Assembly (NCBI GenBank): GCA_034509755.1
Contig: CM067552.1
Location: 19,650,753 to 19,714,752 of the forward strand
DNA length: 64,000 nucleotides
Source: Anisodus tanguticus
Lineage: Eukaryota > Streptophyta > Magnoliopsida > Solanales > Solanaceae
Reading direction: 5' to 3'
Position 1 is the stretch's first letter. Each line of letters begins with the position of its first letter. The position numbers were made by a program, and so were the translations under genes. Shown here in pieces: positions 25,035-36,815 of the stretch. Under the pieces are notes generated by a model. That model saw only the letters and a program-made list of their open reading frames with translations, was not told the DNA's origin and did not search any database.

Positions 25035-25082
25035 CCGTTAGTTGAATAAGGTAACCATTAAAAACTATGGCTGTTTCGTGGG
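24987..25082. repeat. 48-bp tandem duplication across the hAT left junction
   Basis: 24987-25034 and 25035-25082 are two copies of one 48-bp segment, differing at a handful of positions. Each contains the end of the host RT coding sequence, the 8-bp target ATTAAAAA, and the first ~18 bp of the hAT end (CTATGG...GTGGG). The duplication therefore happened after the hAT insertion, or during it. The match to the satellite period of 48 bp is a coincidence; the sequences are unrelated. Confidence 0.85.
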
Positions 25083-28000
25083 TCGGATCGGCCCGATCAC
25101 GGCCCAGCCCGACCCGATTACCTTCCCGCCCCCAAAAAAATGGAACGAAATTGTAGGTAATGGGTTCGATCTTAGTACGGGACTAGGGTTCATCCCACCC
25201 ATCCTGATCCCGCCTTATCCCACCCCATCCCGACCCGGTCCCCCCTTGAAAAAATAACCATTGCAACACTGGCAAATTTCAAGTTTGCCCCCCCTACCCC
25301 CTTAATATTTATTTTTAACCCATAAGTTAGTATATTTACACTTTAACCCTATTTCTCAACTATAAATACCTCATTTTTCTCACTAATCTTCCTACCATCT
25401 CTCTAATCTCTCAATCTATCTCTCTACAAGTCTACATTGCCTACTCAATATTATGTTTTATTTGCTTATTTGTATCAAAGTTCAAAAATTGGGAGTGAAG
25501 TTGGCAACTCGCTTGAGGATGATCCATCGAGCAAAGTTTCAATTTTCAACCTCGATTACACGTCGACGTTACGTCGGCGTTTGGTACCTTCGTTCATTCT
25601 TTATACTATTATTGTTACTTAATTTTAATTATCGTACTTAATTTTATTATCTTTAATTATTTATTTAAATAATTATAATATAACGAATTGGATGTTTTAT
25701 TTATGGTAGAGGTACTAGGGGTAACAGGGGTAAGGGTGTATCTTCTAGTAATCCTATTCACAGTCCCGATGATTTCACTCATATAGATGAAACTTGTTTT
25801 TTTAATGATATTAATATACCATTTGATCATGAGGTATATTTTGCAGCTGAACCAGACTTTAATTTTGAAAATGAATTAGACGATAATGTAGATAACACAC
25901 CCATTAGTGCATCTCCACCTCAGGCTCAGGCTCAGGCTCAGGCTCAGACTAAGTCTCAACCTGAAACTGAAATTGGAATGCCTTTTATTCCCCCTTTGTC
26001 AAGAAGTTTATAAATTTAAAATCGAAAAAGGTCATGGTGGGACAGGATGTTTATTGAGACATGCACAAAGCTAGGTATAACGAATATATGGCTGAAACAT
26101 CGGGTGTGTCAATGCCTTCTGAGTCGAGACAAGGTTCACATAGTGTCCCCGACCAAGTACATGGTCGAATTAACCCGATGACAGGGGTAATTATAGGTCC
26201 TAAATATGATATACACAAAGATAGGGAAAATATAGCAAAATTAGTTGCGGTGGAGGGTTTGCCTTTTTCATTTCCTTCCTCTCCTGATTTTATTCATTAC
26301 ATTAGAGAAACGTATAATCCAGCTTTTAACGTTTTTTCTAGATCAACTGTTAGAAGAGACATTTTTAAATTTGCACATGAATATCAATAATATTTACGTT
26401 ATGCATTATATCATATTAATGGTAAAGTGTCTATCACTTCTGATATAGGCCGTAGTACTAACGGTAATGATTATTTAACAGTTACATGTCATTGGATAGA
26501 TAAGACTTGGTCTATGCAAAAACGTATTTTAGCATATAGATATATTGATGATAGACACACTGGATTATTTATTGCAAAAAATATTCATGAAATTTGTGAA
26601 TATTATGGAATTAATGATAAAATTATGACTGTTACATTAGATAATGCTACTGCTAATGATTATGTTGTAAACCTTTTAAAAACTCGATTTACTCCATCTT
26701 TTCCCGATATTTTTCAAATTAGATGTGCATGCCATATTTATAACTTAGTTGTAAAGGATGGCCTAAAACTTTTTAAAAGCATTCTTGATAAAGTACAATT
26801 TGCTATAAACTTTATTTTTAAAGGTAATAAAATACAAAGACGCAAAGTGTATAAAAAAAAATTCATGACTGTGGACTACCTTATAGAAAAATTCCAGAAG
26901 AAGTATCGACTAGGTAGAATTCTTTATATGAACCACTACTTGTTGCTCACGAGTATAAAAGACCTATAACTTTATTATTTAACGCCCATAATCAAAGTCC
27001 AATGGATATGCTAGTAGATGATGATTGGAATTTTTTTTTAAAACTTATTGCATTTTTAGAGAAATTTTTTCTAGCTACTAAAGAATTTTCTTGAATTTAT
27101 TATCCTACTATTTCAACTATGTTATTTTATATAACTCTAATATTTTTGTTACTTAATGAATATATGAAAAAATGAGCTTACGCTCCAGCTATTAAAAAAG
27201 GTATATAAGATTAAAAAAATACTTTTTTCCTTTTCCACTATATATTTTAAATCCGACTATTAAAGTAGACGGTTGTAAAGCACTTGTTGAAATGATTTAT
27301 GAAAGCTTAGAAATACTTCCAACAGACCCAACTGAAGAAGAACCAACTACAGAAGAAGTTATGTCTAACATACACAATGAATGCAAAAAAAAATATATGT
27401 ATTACCAACAAGAAAGTGTAAATAATCAACTAGCTTCGGTATCATCTTCTTCTACTTCACTGCAACCTAATAAAAGGCATGCGGTTTCTGCTGCTAGTGT
27501 TCAAGGCGTTAGAAATAGAATGTTTAGTGGTTTAACATCTTCACAAGTTAGTGATTTTGATGTTTATGTTTGGTAGGGTGTTGTACCGTACGAATCAATT
27601 GTCAATGAAGATGGACGTGAAGACTTGCTGAGATACTGGATAGAGAATGTAAAGACATTTCCGACACTATCAAAGATGGCCCGAGATGTGTTGAACATTC
27701 AAGCATCATCAATAGCGTCCGAAAGCATTTTTTCTGCTGGAAGATTTTAAATAGGAGAGCACAGACACTCATTGACGGGAGACAACTTGGAGATTGCAGT
27801 TTTATTCAGAGATTCGATTAGAGTGGAGCATAGAAGGTGTGGTCAATTGGAGATCAACGAAGAATACGACTACAACTACAATGAAATCTTGTCCGAGGGA
27901 ACAGGAAGTGACGTCGAACAACTTGACCAACAACTTCCAATTCCAACCGAAGATCCTCAAGACATTGTGCGGAAATTAGAAAAAGTATGGTTAACTATGT

Positions 28001-28430
28001 AATTTTTTTAATGTCAATATTACTATATGATTTGCAACTTTTGAGCAACGAAACAAAGTTATAATTTTGAAATTGTATTACAAAAAAATCATATTTCTAT
28101 TAAATAATATAAGAGGCACAAAAATAGTCTTAGGCTGTTTTTATTACACTATCTTGTTCAATTATTTAAGAGTTTAAATATATAATTTTTAAAAATTAAG
28201 TGTCTAAAAAAATCCCAAATCCCGCAACCCGACCCGACCCAACCCATCCCGTCAAATCTCGGTCCCTCTTCTGGTGGAATGTGGGACGGGATGAGACCTC
28301 TTCCCGTCCCGCCTATCCTGGCCCACCAGTCCTACCGGATCTCGATCCCGACCCACCCCCACCCCCCACCCCGTCCAACCAGATCCCGTCCTACCAGAAC
28401 CCGTCCCAGCCCACCCCGTTGGCTACCCCT
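25065..28430 (+). mobile_element. hAT-family DNA transposon (3.4 kb), decayed
   Basis: The element is flanked by the 8-bp direct repeat ATTAAAAA (25057-25064 and 28431-28438), the size expected for hAT. It interrupts the RT frame of the host retroelement, which continues immediately at 28431. Both ends are unusually GC-rich (stretches of CCCGACCCG-type sequence at 25080-25245 and 28210-28420), while the core is AT-rich. The termini, CTATGGCTG... and the complement of ...GTTGGCTACCCCT, are only weakly inverted-repeat. The body encodes a broken hAT transposase. Confidence 0.88.
25737..28002 (+). pseudogene. hAT transposase, interrupted
   Basis: The N-terminal part near 25737-25990 is acidic and Asn-rich and has a Gln-Ala repeat (25919-25947). 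A BED-type zinc-finger remnant (GGTGCLLRHA) lies near 26036. The RNase H-like core follows in two frames: LPFSFPSSPDF and FSRSTVRRDI, then GRSTNGNDYLTVTCHWID, LDNATANDYVVNLL (second catalytic Asp) and CACHIYNLVVKDGLK, the C-x-x-H segment. The hAT C-terminal dimerisation region is at 27600-27760, with LLRYWIENVKTFPTLSKMAR and ASSIASESIFSAGRF, including the final acidic residue. Stops (26388-26390, near 27094 and 27748) and frameshifts make it a pseudogene. It is clearly hAT; Ac-like versus Tag1-like placement is not resolved. Confidence 0.85.
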
Positions 28431-29470
28431 ATTAAAAATAAGTACCCGCTACCAAAAATCGATGATTTGTTTGATTAGTTTCAAGGTGCTAAGTATTTTT
28501 ATAAGATTGATCTCAGGTCTGGATACCATCTGTTGTGGGTTAAAGAGAAAGATATTCCAAAGACTACTTTCAAGACTAGATATGGCCATTACGAGTTTCT
28601 TGTTATGTCTTTTGGCCTGACTAATGCGCTGGCAGCTTTTATGGATTTGATGAACTGGGTATTTAAGCCATTCTTAGGTATTTTTCTAATCGTGTTAATT
28701 GACGATATTCTAGTAAATTATCGATCGAAAGCCGAACATGTGGATCATTTGTGAGCAATTTTACAGACGCTTCAAGATCGTAAGTTGTATGCTAAGTTTT
28801 CAAAATGTGAGTTTTGGTTAAACCATGTTGCCTTTTTAGGACATATTGTCTCCTCAGAAGGTATCAAGGTGGACACTCAAAGATTGAGGCCGTAAGGAAT
28901 TGGCCCAGGCCGACGACTCCTACCGAAGTACGTAGATTTTTCGGCTTAGCCGAATATTACCAGAGACTTGTGGAAGGTTTTTCTTATATCTCTGCACCTA
29001 TGACTAAGCTCACTTACAAGGCAGATAAGTTTCAGTGGATGAATACGTGTGAGCATAGTTTTCAAGAACTGAAGGACAGGTTGACATCAACACATGTGTT
29101 AGCTCTACTTGAAGGCACCGATGTATATGTGGTTTACTATGATACCTCCAGAATTGTCCTAGGATGTGTTTGATGCAACATGAGAAAGTCATGGAATATG
29201 CTTTTAGATAGTTAAGGAAGCATGAGATAAACTATCCAACTCATGATCTTGAGTTAGCGATGGTAATCTTTGCCCTGAAGATGTGACGTCATTATTTACA
29301 TGGAGTTCATGTTGACATACTCACAAATCATAAGAGTCTGCAATATATAGTTTGCCAGAAGGAGCTAAATTTAAGGTAAAGAAGATAGCTAAACTTAGTA
29401 AAGGATTACGACGTCGATATCTTATATCACCCCGATAAGGCAAATATCTTAGCGGATGGGAAGTTTGGAT
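28431..29470 (+). pseudogene. Host Ty3/gypsy element, third fragment: RT and RNase H
   Basis: Coding sequence resumes with YPLPKIDDLFD, FYKIDLRSGYHL, the FGLTNALAAF motif and IVLIDDILVNY with the catalytic Asp pair. It continues with LGHIVSSEGI, WPRPTTPTEVRRFFGLAEYYQR and RNase H pieces such as YYDTSRIVLGCV, INYPTHDLELAMVIFALK and ILTNHKSLQY. Several stops and a frameshift near 28890 are present. The VADALS-like end of RNase H reads ILADG and then breaks at about 29460. Together with 17300-17883 and 24546-25034 it forms one decayed Tekay/Del-like element. Confidence 0.85.
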
Positions 29471-29713
29471 GGTGTTGAACCCAATAAGTTGGGGATAACT
29501 AAAGAACTACATCATCTAACTAGTTTAGATGTACGACTTTAGAGATATATGGCGGTGGAGTAGTGGTGCAGAATACTGCAGAATCATCCTTGATAGCAAA
29601 GTGAGACAATGTGATGACCCCAAATTGGTTCGAATAAAAGAAGGGATTTCCCTGCAAAATAAGCCAATATTGGAACTTACGTGAGATAGAGTACTTAGAT
29701 ATCAAAGTCGACT

Positions 29714-30910
29714 GTGTGTACCAAATGTAGGAGGACTCTGAGAGCAAATTATGGTGAAATCCACCAGTACAGATATTCTATTCACCATGGATCAACCAAG
29801 ATGTACCATGACCTTCGACAAGTTTATTGGTGGAATCATATGAAGAAAGATAATACAGCATTTGTAGCTCAGTGCCCAAATTGTCAGCAAGTTAAGATCG
29901 AGCATCAGAAGCCTGGGGGTTTGCTACAGCATATGGAAATCCATACTTGGAAGTGGGAGATGGTCAATATGGATTTCATTACTGGACTACCCCATTCTTG
30001 CTAGAAGTTCGATTCCATTTGGGTTATTGTCGACAGACTTACGAAATTGACTCATTTTCTACCTGTTCGTACTACCTTTTCAGCTGAAGATTATGTCAAG
30101 ATATACATTAAAGAAATAGTCCAGCTATGTGGTGTTCCGGTCTCTATTATATCCGACAGAGGTGCTCAGTTTACGACTCATTTTTGGAGGTCATTTCAAA
30201 AGGGTTTAGGCACTCAAGTGAACCTTAGTACAACCTTCCATCCATAGACCGATGGTCAAGTTGAGCGCACAATCCATACACTCAAGGACATGTTACAAGC
30301 TTATGTATTAGATTTCAAAGGTAGTTGGGATGATCATTTTTCCCTTTTTGAGTTCGCTTTCAATAACATTTATCATTTAAGTATCAAAATGGCCCCGTAT
30401 GAGGCATTGTATGAACGGAAGTATATATCTCTAATTGGCTGGTTTGAAGTGGGTAAAATCAAGTTACTAGGTCCCTATTTAGTCCAACATGAAGTGGAGA
30501 AATTAAAGTTAATCTAAGAATGCCCGTTGACCACCGAGAGTCAGCAGAAATCTTATTCAGATGTTCGCTATCGCGACTTAGAATTTGCAATTGGTAATTG
30601 GCAATTAGGTATTCTTAAAAGTTTCTCTAATGAAAGGAGTTATGAGGTTTGGCAAGAAATGGAAACTTAGCCCCAAATATGTCGGGCCATATAAGATTAT
30701 CCACAGGATAGGCCGGGTAGAAGTTGCCTCTGTTAAGGTTTTAAAGAGAATTACCTTCAGAATTGGAAGCAGTTCACCCGGTGTTTCATGAATCGATGTT
30801 GCACAAATGCATTGGAGATCCCTCCCGTATTACTCCCACAAAGGATGTGCAAATCACTGAACATTTCACCGATGAAGAAACTCCAGTAGCCATTTTAGAT
30901 TGCCATTAAC
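29714..30910 (+). pseudogene. Host Ty3/gypsy element, last fragment: integrase and C-terminus
   Basis: The zinc-binding half is present (YSIHHGSTKMYHDLRQ, CPNCQQVKIEH). The core shows NMDFITGLP, SIISDRGAQFTTHFW and DGQVERTIHTLKDML, so all three D-D-E residues are seen. Stops fall near 30001, 30246 and 30516. After 30640 a GPF/Y-like KYVGPYKIIHRIGRVEV and a chromodomain-region-like stretch with VHPVFHESML can be read with frameshifts. No 3' LTR follows: the element ends in anonymous AT-rich DNA near 30910. From ~29471 to 29713 I see only degraded sequence. Confidence 0.82.
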
Positions 30911-31559
30911 CAGTATTTATGTAAGCACCACCTTTTTCCATCTAATATGACATAATACATTTTTAGTTTGATAACTTTTTGGACTTAGGAATAAACACTA
31001 AACCATATTCAAATATAAAATTATACGGTGTTGATGTATGAAACAAAAAATATTTTATTTCTGAGATATTAACTTGTATGTACTTATGATAAATAAATTA
31101 ACAATTATTATACGTAAAATATTGGTACGTAACTGGAAAAAATTACATCTAAAATTTAATATGTTTGAATAGTAGCAATAAGCAAGTTGTGTAGTTTACC
31201 AAATAATTAAATGAATGCATTCAGTAAATGATGGTGCGGAGATGAGCAACATAGGTAGAACATTTCTGGTCTAAAGTTATATACTTAGAAAAATTTTGTC
31301 CCAAATTTAAGTATTCAATAATTAATGCCACAAAGGGCAACTTTGGAATATTAGATAAATTTTATCATGAAATACGTTTTGTTACCAAAAATTTAAAATA
31401 AGGAGGTGAGTGTAATATTTGAAATCACAAGAGAAGTGAGTGTTATAAGGTTAAACCTGAAGGGAGGCCTCTGAAATTATCCCTTTTAAAAATCATAATA
31501 TCTTTTATTTTTTAGTCTATGTAATAAATTTTCTATAAAAAAATAAATATAGCATAAGC
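30911..31559. other. AT-rich interval without recognisable gene
   Basis: No coding sequence, LTR or tandem repeat is seen. Near 31440-31486 there is a segment (GGGAGGCCTCTGAAATTATC) that resembles a terminal sequence of a small Solanaceae transposon family I have seen before, but I cannot find a matching opposite end here, so it is left unassigned. Confidence 0.5.
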
Positions 31560-33998
31560 TTTTGGTGATGAATTTGGCGATCAAGAGGAAGAGAAAGAAG
31601 AGGGTTGTGGATGACCGGCCATGGATCAGATGCGGGAGTTTGATTATGACCCGTGCCCAAGAAATGGGGGAGAAGTTGATGCCTATGGGGGCCTGGGAGA
31701 GTAAGGGAGATATGAGCAGTTGTGGGATAGGACAGTTAGTTGCATTAGGGAAGCAACTAGAGAGGTGTTGGGGGTCTCAACAGGTAGCCGTGGTGGGCAT
31801 TGAGAAGACTGGTAGTGGAATGGAAAAGTCTAGGGGAAGGTGGAAGCAAAGAATGTGGTGTATGAGAAGTTGGTAGATAGCAAGGATGATGAGGAGAGAA
31901 GAACGAATAGGGAAAAGTATAAGATGGAGAGGAAGGAGACAAAGTTAGCGGTTACGACAATAAAGACAACAACTTTTGAACGCTTGTATACAGAACTAGA
32001 GGACAAGGGTGGGGATAAAAAGTTGTACAGGCTAACCAAAATAACGAAAAAGAGGGCACGTGACCTAGATAAAGTAAAGTGCATCAAGGATGAGGACAGA
32101 AAAGTATTGGTGGATGATGCACTCATTAGATAGAGATGGCAATTATATTTTCATAAACTCCTCAGTGAAGAAGGGTACAGAGATATTGTGTTGGAAGATT
32201 TGGAGCACTCTAAAATATATCATGATTTTGGATATTGTAAGAGCATAAAGGTTGAATAGGATAAGGGTGATATTCGTAGGATGTGCAGGGGGAGAGCGAC
32301 CGGACCAAATGAGATTCTGGAGAAATATTGGAAGAGCGCGGGCAGAGAAGGTCTAGAGTGGCTGACTAAGTAGTTTAATTTCATTTTTAAGATGGAGAAG
32401 ATGCCTAAATAATGGAGGTGGAGTACTATGATTCCTTTCTATAAGAATAAGGGCAACATACACAGTTGTAATAACTATAGAGGTATTAAACTGCTAAACC
32501 ACACAATGCAAGTATGAGAAATGGTGGTGGAGATGAGGGTTCAGATACGCGTGTCTATTTCAGAGAACCAGTTCGGTTTCATGTCATGCCGTTCAACTAC
32601 TGAAGCCATTCATCTTATGAGGAGACTGGTGGAGCAGTATAGGGAGATAAAGAGGGGATTGCAAATGGTAATTAGCGACCTAAAAAGACATACGACAAAG
32701 TTCCAATAAAGGTTCTATGGAGATGCTTGGAGGTTAAAGGCGTACCTATGATGTACATTAAGGCGATCAAGGATATGTATGATGGAGCCAAGACCAGGAT
32801 AAGGATAGTAGGAGGGGAATTAGAAGACTTCTCTGTAATGATGGGGTTGCACCACAGATTTTCTCTTAGCCCATTTTTATTTGCCTTGGTGATGGATGGT
32901 TTGATGCCACAAATCTAAGGTGAGGTGCCATTGTGTATGTTATTCACAGATGACATAGTCCTGATTGATGAGACTCGCAACTGAATGAATGTTATGTTGG
33001 AGGTTTGGACACAAACCCTGGAATCTAAATGGTTTAGGTTGAGTAGGACCAAGAGAGAGTACTTGGAGTTCAAGTTCAACATCGTATAGCATAAGGTTAG
33101 CATGGAAGTGAGGCTTGGTACTCAGGAAATTCCAACAAAAGAAAGTTTTAAATACCTTGGGTGGATTATCCAAGATAATAGAGAGATTGATGATGATGTC
33201 ACATATTGCATTAGTGTGGGGTGGATGAATTGAAGGCTCGCATCCGGAGTCTTGTATGACAAGAAGGTGTCACCAAAGCTTAAAGGTAAGTTCAACATAG
33301 TGGTGGTTAGATCAACTATGTTGTATGGGGCAAAATGTTGGCCAGTCAAGATCTCTCACATTCAAAAGATGAAGGTGGAAAAAATAAGGATGTTGCAATG
33401 GATGTGTGGAGATACATTGACAGACAGGATTCAGAATAAAGATATTGGGGCCAAGGTAGGGGTAGTATCAGTGGAAGACAAGATGAGGGAAGCGAGATTG
33501 CGATGGGTTGGGCATGTACAGAGGAGAGGCGCGGATGCCCAGTGCAAATGTGTGAGAGGTTGGCTATGGACAGTTTCAAGAGGGGTAGAGATAGGCCGGA
33601 GAATTATATAGGAGAGGTGATTAGATAAGACATGGTGCAGTTTCATCTCACCGAGGACAAGACCTTATATAGGAGGGTATGGAGGTCCCAGATCAGGGTA
33701 GAGGGCTAGTAGGTAGTTGGGAATATCATGCCTCGTATTACTCGAGTAGTTTCTTGTCCTTGATTTCATGGTACTATCTGTTATCTATTGTGACATAATC
33801 ACTTTACTGTGTTTTGCTTTACTTTACTTTCTTCAAACCTTATCTAACCTTCTTTGTCACATTTTCTCTTAAGCCGAGGGTCTTTCAAAAATAACATCTC
33901 TATCTTCTAAGATAGAGGTAAGGTCTATATACATTCTACTATCCCCAGACCCCGCCGTGTGGGATTACACTGGTATGTTGCTGTTGTTATTGGATTAT
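31560..33998 (+). mobile_element. 5'-truncated RTE-like LINE, degenerate
   Basis: The element starts inside the end of an endonuclease/linker region and runs through the reverse transcriptase and the conserved C-terminal segment to a 3' end reading CCCAGACCCCGCCGTGTGGG, then GGTATGTTGCTGTTGTT. Such a (GTT)n-type tail after GGGATTACACTGG is characteristic of plant RTE-clade LINEs. Two further tail-bearing copies occur within STN7 introns. The reading frame is broken by many stops and indels. I could not identify a target-site duplication. A long LTR was later inserted only ~50 bp beyond its tail. Confidence 0.88.
32200..33640 (+). pseudogene. LINE reverse transcriptase and C-terminal region
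   Basis: Recognisable RT blocks in shifting frames are: GRATGPNEI; WRWSTMIPFYKNKG and NYRGIKLLNHTM (32410-32515); SENQFGFMSCRSTTEAIHLM (32560-32620); VISDLKR with an Asp (near 32670); GLHHRFSLSPFLFALVMD (32850); and LFTDDIVLIDET with the catalytic Asp pair (~32941-32976). The C-terminal region includes SFKYLGWIIQDN, STMLYGAKCWPVK and MREARLRWVGHVQRR (33480-33530), typical of plant RTE-like LINEs. At least five stops and several frameshifts are visible. Confidence 0.85.
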
Positions 33999-34049
33999 TT
34001 TTCAAATGAAAAAAAAAGTGAGAAATACTAATTGAGTGTATAAGTTATT

Positions 34050-36364
34050 TGTTACATCCAACATTTTCGTACGTTGAGCGGCGTCATAAGTTATGTCAGC
34101 ATAAGACCAAAGGATGATGTTATTTCTAAGATTATAAGTGTTTGGAACCATGGTTAGTATGTGTTGGAAGGATTAAAGATTAAACGAATCGAAAAAATCA
34201 AGTTTCGTCAAATGTTTCCGACATACGTATCAACATACAGACCATTATATGGACATATGGGATGCATGTCACTCCGCCTGATGGATGGACAAGATTTAGA
34301 GAGTTTGACCACATAAGTTGGACACATGTCACAACATACGGTTGTATGTTTCACCATATGGAGGGACCATTCTCATTTCTCGACCAAACTCAGTTTCTAC
34401 ACTCCTTTAACAGTTGTCTAAGGTTTAAAGGTGAATCCAATGTGGTTCCACCTGAATGCAACCTTAAAAGCAAATCCAAGTAAAGAAACGTGCTTCAATA
34501 GTATTGTGGTGAGATTGAGGATTTCTCTAGGTGAAGCAATGTTTTGGTTAAAGGTTGTACTTGCTATATAAGGTAAGTTTAACCCCCTCTTTATAATGTT
34601 TGGGATTATCTATGTGTTGGTTAAGGTGTTTGGGTGAAGAACTACTAGATAACAATTGAATTAATGTAAGATGTTGTTGTCTCTTGTTGGACTATTTTGG
34701 GGCTGTATATATGACTGGAAATTATGGGGAATATCTTGATTATGACGATGTTGTTTGTGTTGTTGTTGTTGTTGTTGTTGTGCTTGTCTAAATGTTGAGT
34801 AGGTTGACGATGTTATAAGTTAAAGAGAAAAATTGACCATATAACACTTGAAGGTAGTTAATGTTGTTCTTATCTCTTGTTGGGTTGTTTAGTTTTGTTT
34901 TGGGAATCGAAATAAGGTTGGAAATTATCTAAACATTCTTGTTCTTATGCTGCACATGATGTTATATTTAAGGAAAATCGTATGGGGGATAAGAGGGGCT
35001 ACATTAGTCCCAAATCGAACTTATTGCTAGTCGTGTTAGCTAGTAGTTTCGTCAGTGACGTTATGTACTTGTTGTTGTGTATATTAAAGGGTGTTCCGAG
35101 CTTCTTAAGTTGTCTTGTGGATACAAGAAGGCTAATGTATGTTAAGGCTATTCCTTTCTTTCTTTTGGCATTAATCTAACGAAAATGAATGTAAACGAAC
35201 GTCCTCCCAAAATGACTCTATTCTTAAAGTTGGAAGTGCTAATGTCTTTCACTCTATGAAATTCTTTTTGAATCTTGTTTGTCCCTTGTTGGGAGTACTT
35301 TCCATGTTAGAATTGTATCTCTTGTGTGTTATTATGTAGACTGATGTTTCAAGTCTATATTGAGCCGCCTTTCTGTTTCAAAGAAAAAGAATCACTCCAA
35401 AGTAAAAGAGTAAGTATACGAAACGCTTGAGTCTAGAATGTTATATATTCATGTGGAAATATGATATTGACACCACACACTATAAGAGGTGAGTGATGGC
35501 CCTTATGTGGCGAATATACCGGTTGGGAGATACTATGTATATACCACCGAGTTGTTATCGGTTGGGCGATGGCTATATAGTTATAAACACCACCGAATAG
35601 ATTTTGGTTGGGAGATGATTACATATATAAACACCACTGAATATATTTTGGTTGGGAGATGAGTACATATATAAACACCACGGTCTACTACCGGTGGGCG
35701 ATGATTACTACTAATCTAAATGTACTTACAGATAAGAGTCTCAGAACAGTCTTAAAGTTTGAGGTTCGCCCTGAGTGACATTCAGGTTATCAGGTTGCTT
35801 CTTACACCTTATTTCTAGCTTATGCTCTCATATTACTATTCATTCCTTACATAACAATATATTTCATTCATACTGACATCCCATTTGCTGGGGACACTGT
35901 GTTTTATGCCCGCAGATTTAGTTAGACGATTTAACGGCCCTTATCTGTAGCTTTTCAACTCAGTTGAGGTGGGTGCACTCCATTTGCTTCAGAGTTTCTC
36001 TTTGAGTCTACATGATATGATGTACATGTTTATGGGTATGGTAGGGCCCCGTACCGACCTTATGATGATGATGTCACTCTTAGAGGCTTGTGGACATGAG
36101 TCCTATGTATAGATGTCATGTATAGCCTTGTCGGCATAGGTTGTGATGTACGAACTTCATGGTGGCCTTATTGGCCCTTATCTATGTATATATGTTCATT
36201 AGGTTGGTATCGTCAGTTGTTTACTGCTTTTGACTACTCCCAGTCTATCTTGGCGGCCTTGCCGACCCATTTGTATGTTAAAGAACATGATTAAGTCATG
36301 TATGTTGATGTTCGGCAAGTGAGGCCCGAGTACATGTCATGCCCCTCCGATTTGGGGTGTGATA
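34050..36364 (+). repeat. LTR copy 1 (solo-LTR-like), Ty3/gypsy Tekay type
   Basis: This 2315-bp unit starts TGTTACATCC and ends TTGGGGTGTGATA, matching the unit at 53052-55405. It is flanked on both sides by TTATT (34045-34049 and 36365-36369), as expected for a solo LTR with its target-site duplication. No primer-binding site follows. Internal features are a TTG microsatellite (34760-34781) and three or four imperfect ~45-55-bp tandem units around 35500-35700 with GGTTGGGAGATGA and ACATATATAAACACCAC. No genes are present; short frames are incidental. Confidence 0.82.
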
Positions 36365-36815
36365 TTATTGACATGTTATAATGAAATAAATGAGTAGAAT
36401 AGAAAAATTAGTTTTATTAATAATAACCAAAACTCTAATATCATTCGTACAAGTGAAAATAACATGTAACAATAACTTTATAAGAATATTTCAATTTAGG
36501 TAATACAAAAATAATTAATAGAAATAATGCTATATTTTATGACAAATTCCAATAGATTATCTATTTATATTGTAATAAATTTTAAATTACAATTTACAAA
36601 ATGTTATATTATTAACAAACAAAAATAATTTATCTATATAGAAAATAGTGAATAAGAGTAAATTGAAACATGCATCTATACACATATAATATTAAAAACC
36701 CAATCATAAAAATAGAATTAGATTTTGTGGAAAATCCATAAAAGAATTGTTTTACTTATAATATTAACTTCGATAAAATATATAAATACCTAGGTTATGA
36801 AAAATAAATATTATA
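36365..36815. repeat. Flank duplicated after both LTR copies (copy 1)
   Basis: AT-rich sequence that continues the similarity to the right-hand copy past the LTR end. TTATTGACATGTTATAATGA here corresponds to TTATTGACATTTTATAATGA at 55406, and the match persists to about AAATATTAT near 36815 (55838). Because the shared sequence goes beyond the LTR terminus, the two LTRs are not simply the two ends of one element. Confidence 0.8.

Noticed and set aside
24987..25082. 48-bp duplication as an outlying satellite copy
   Set aside because: The sequence is host RT plus hAT end; it shares only the length with the satellite monomer.
31440..31490. Terminal sequence of a small DNA transposon (GGGAGGCCTCTGAAATTATC)
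   Set aside because: It resembles a remembered repeat end, but no partner inverted repeat or target duplication is found in the neighbourhood.
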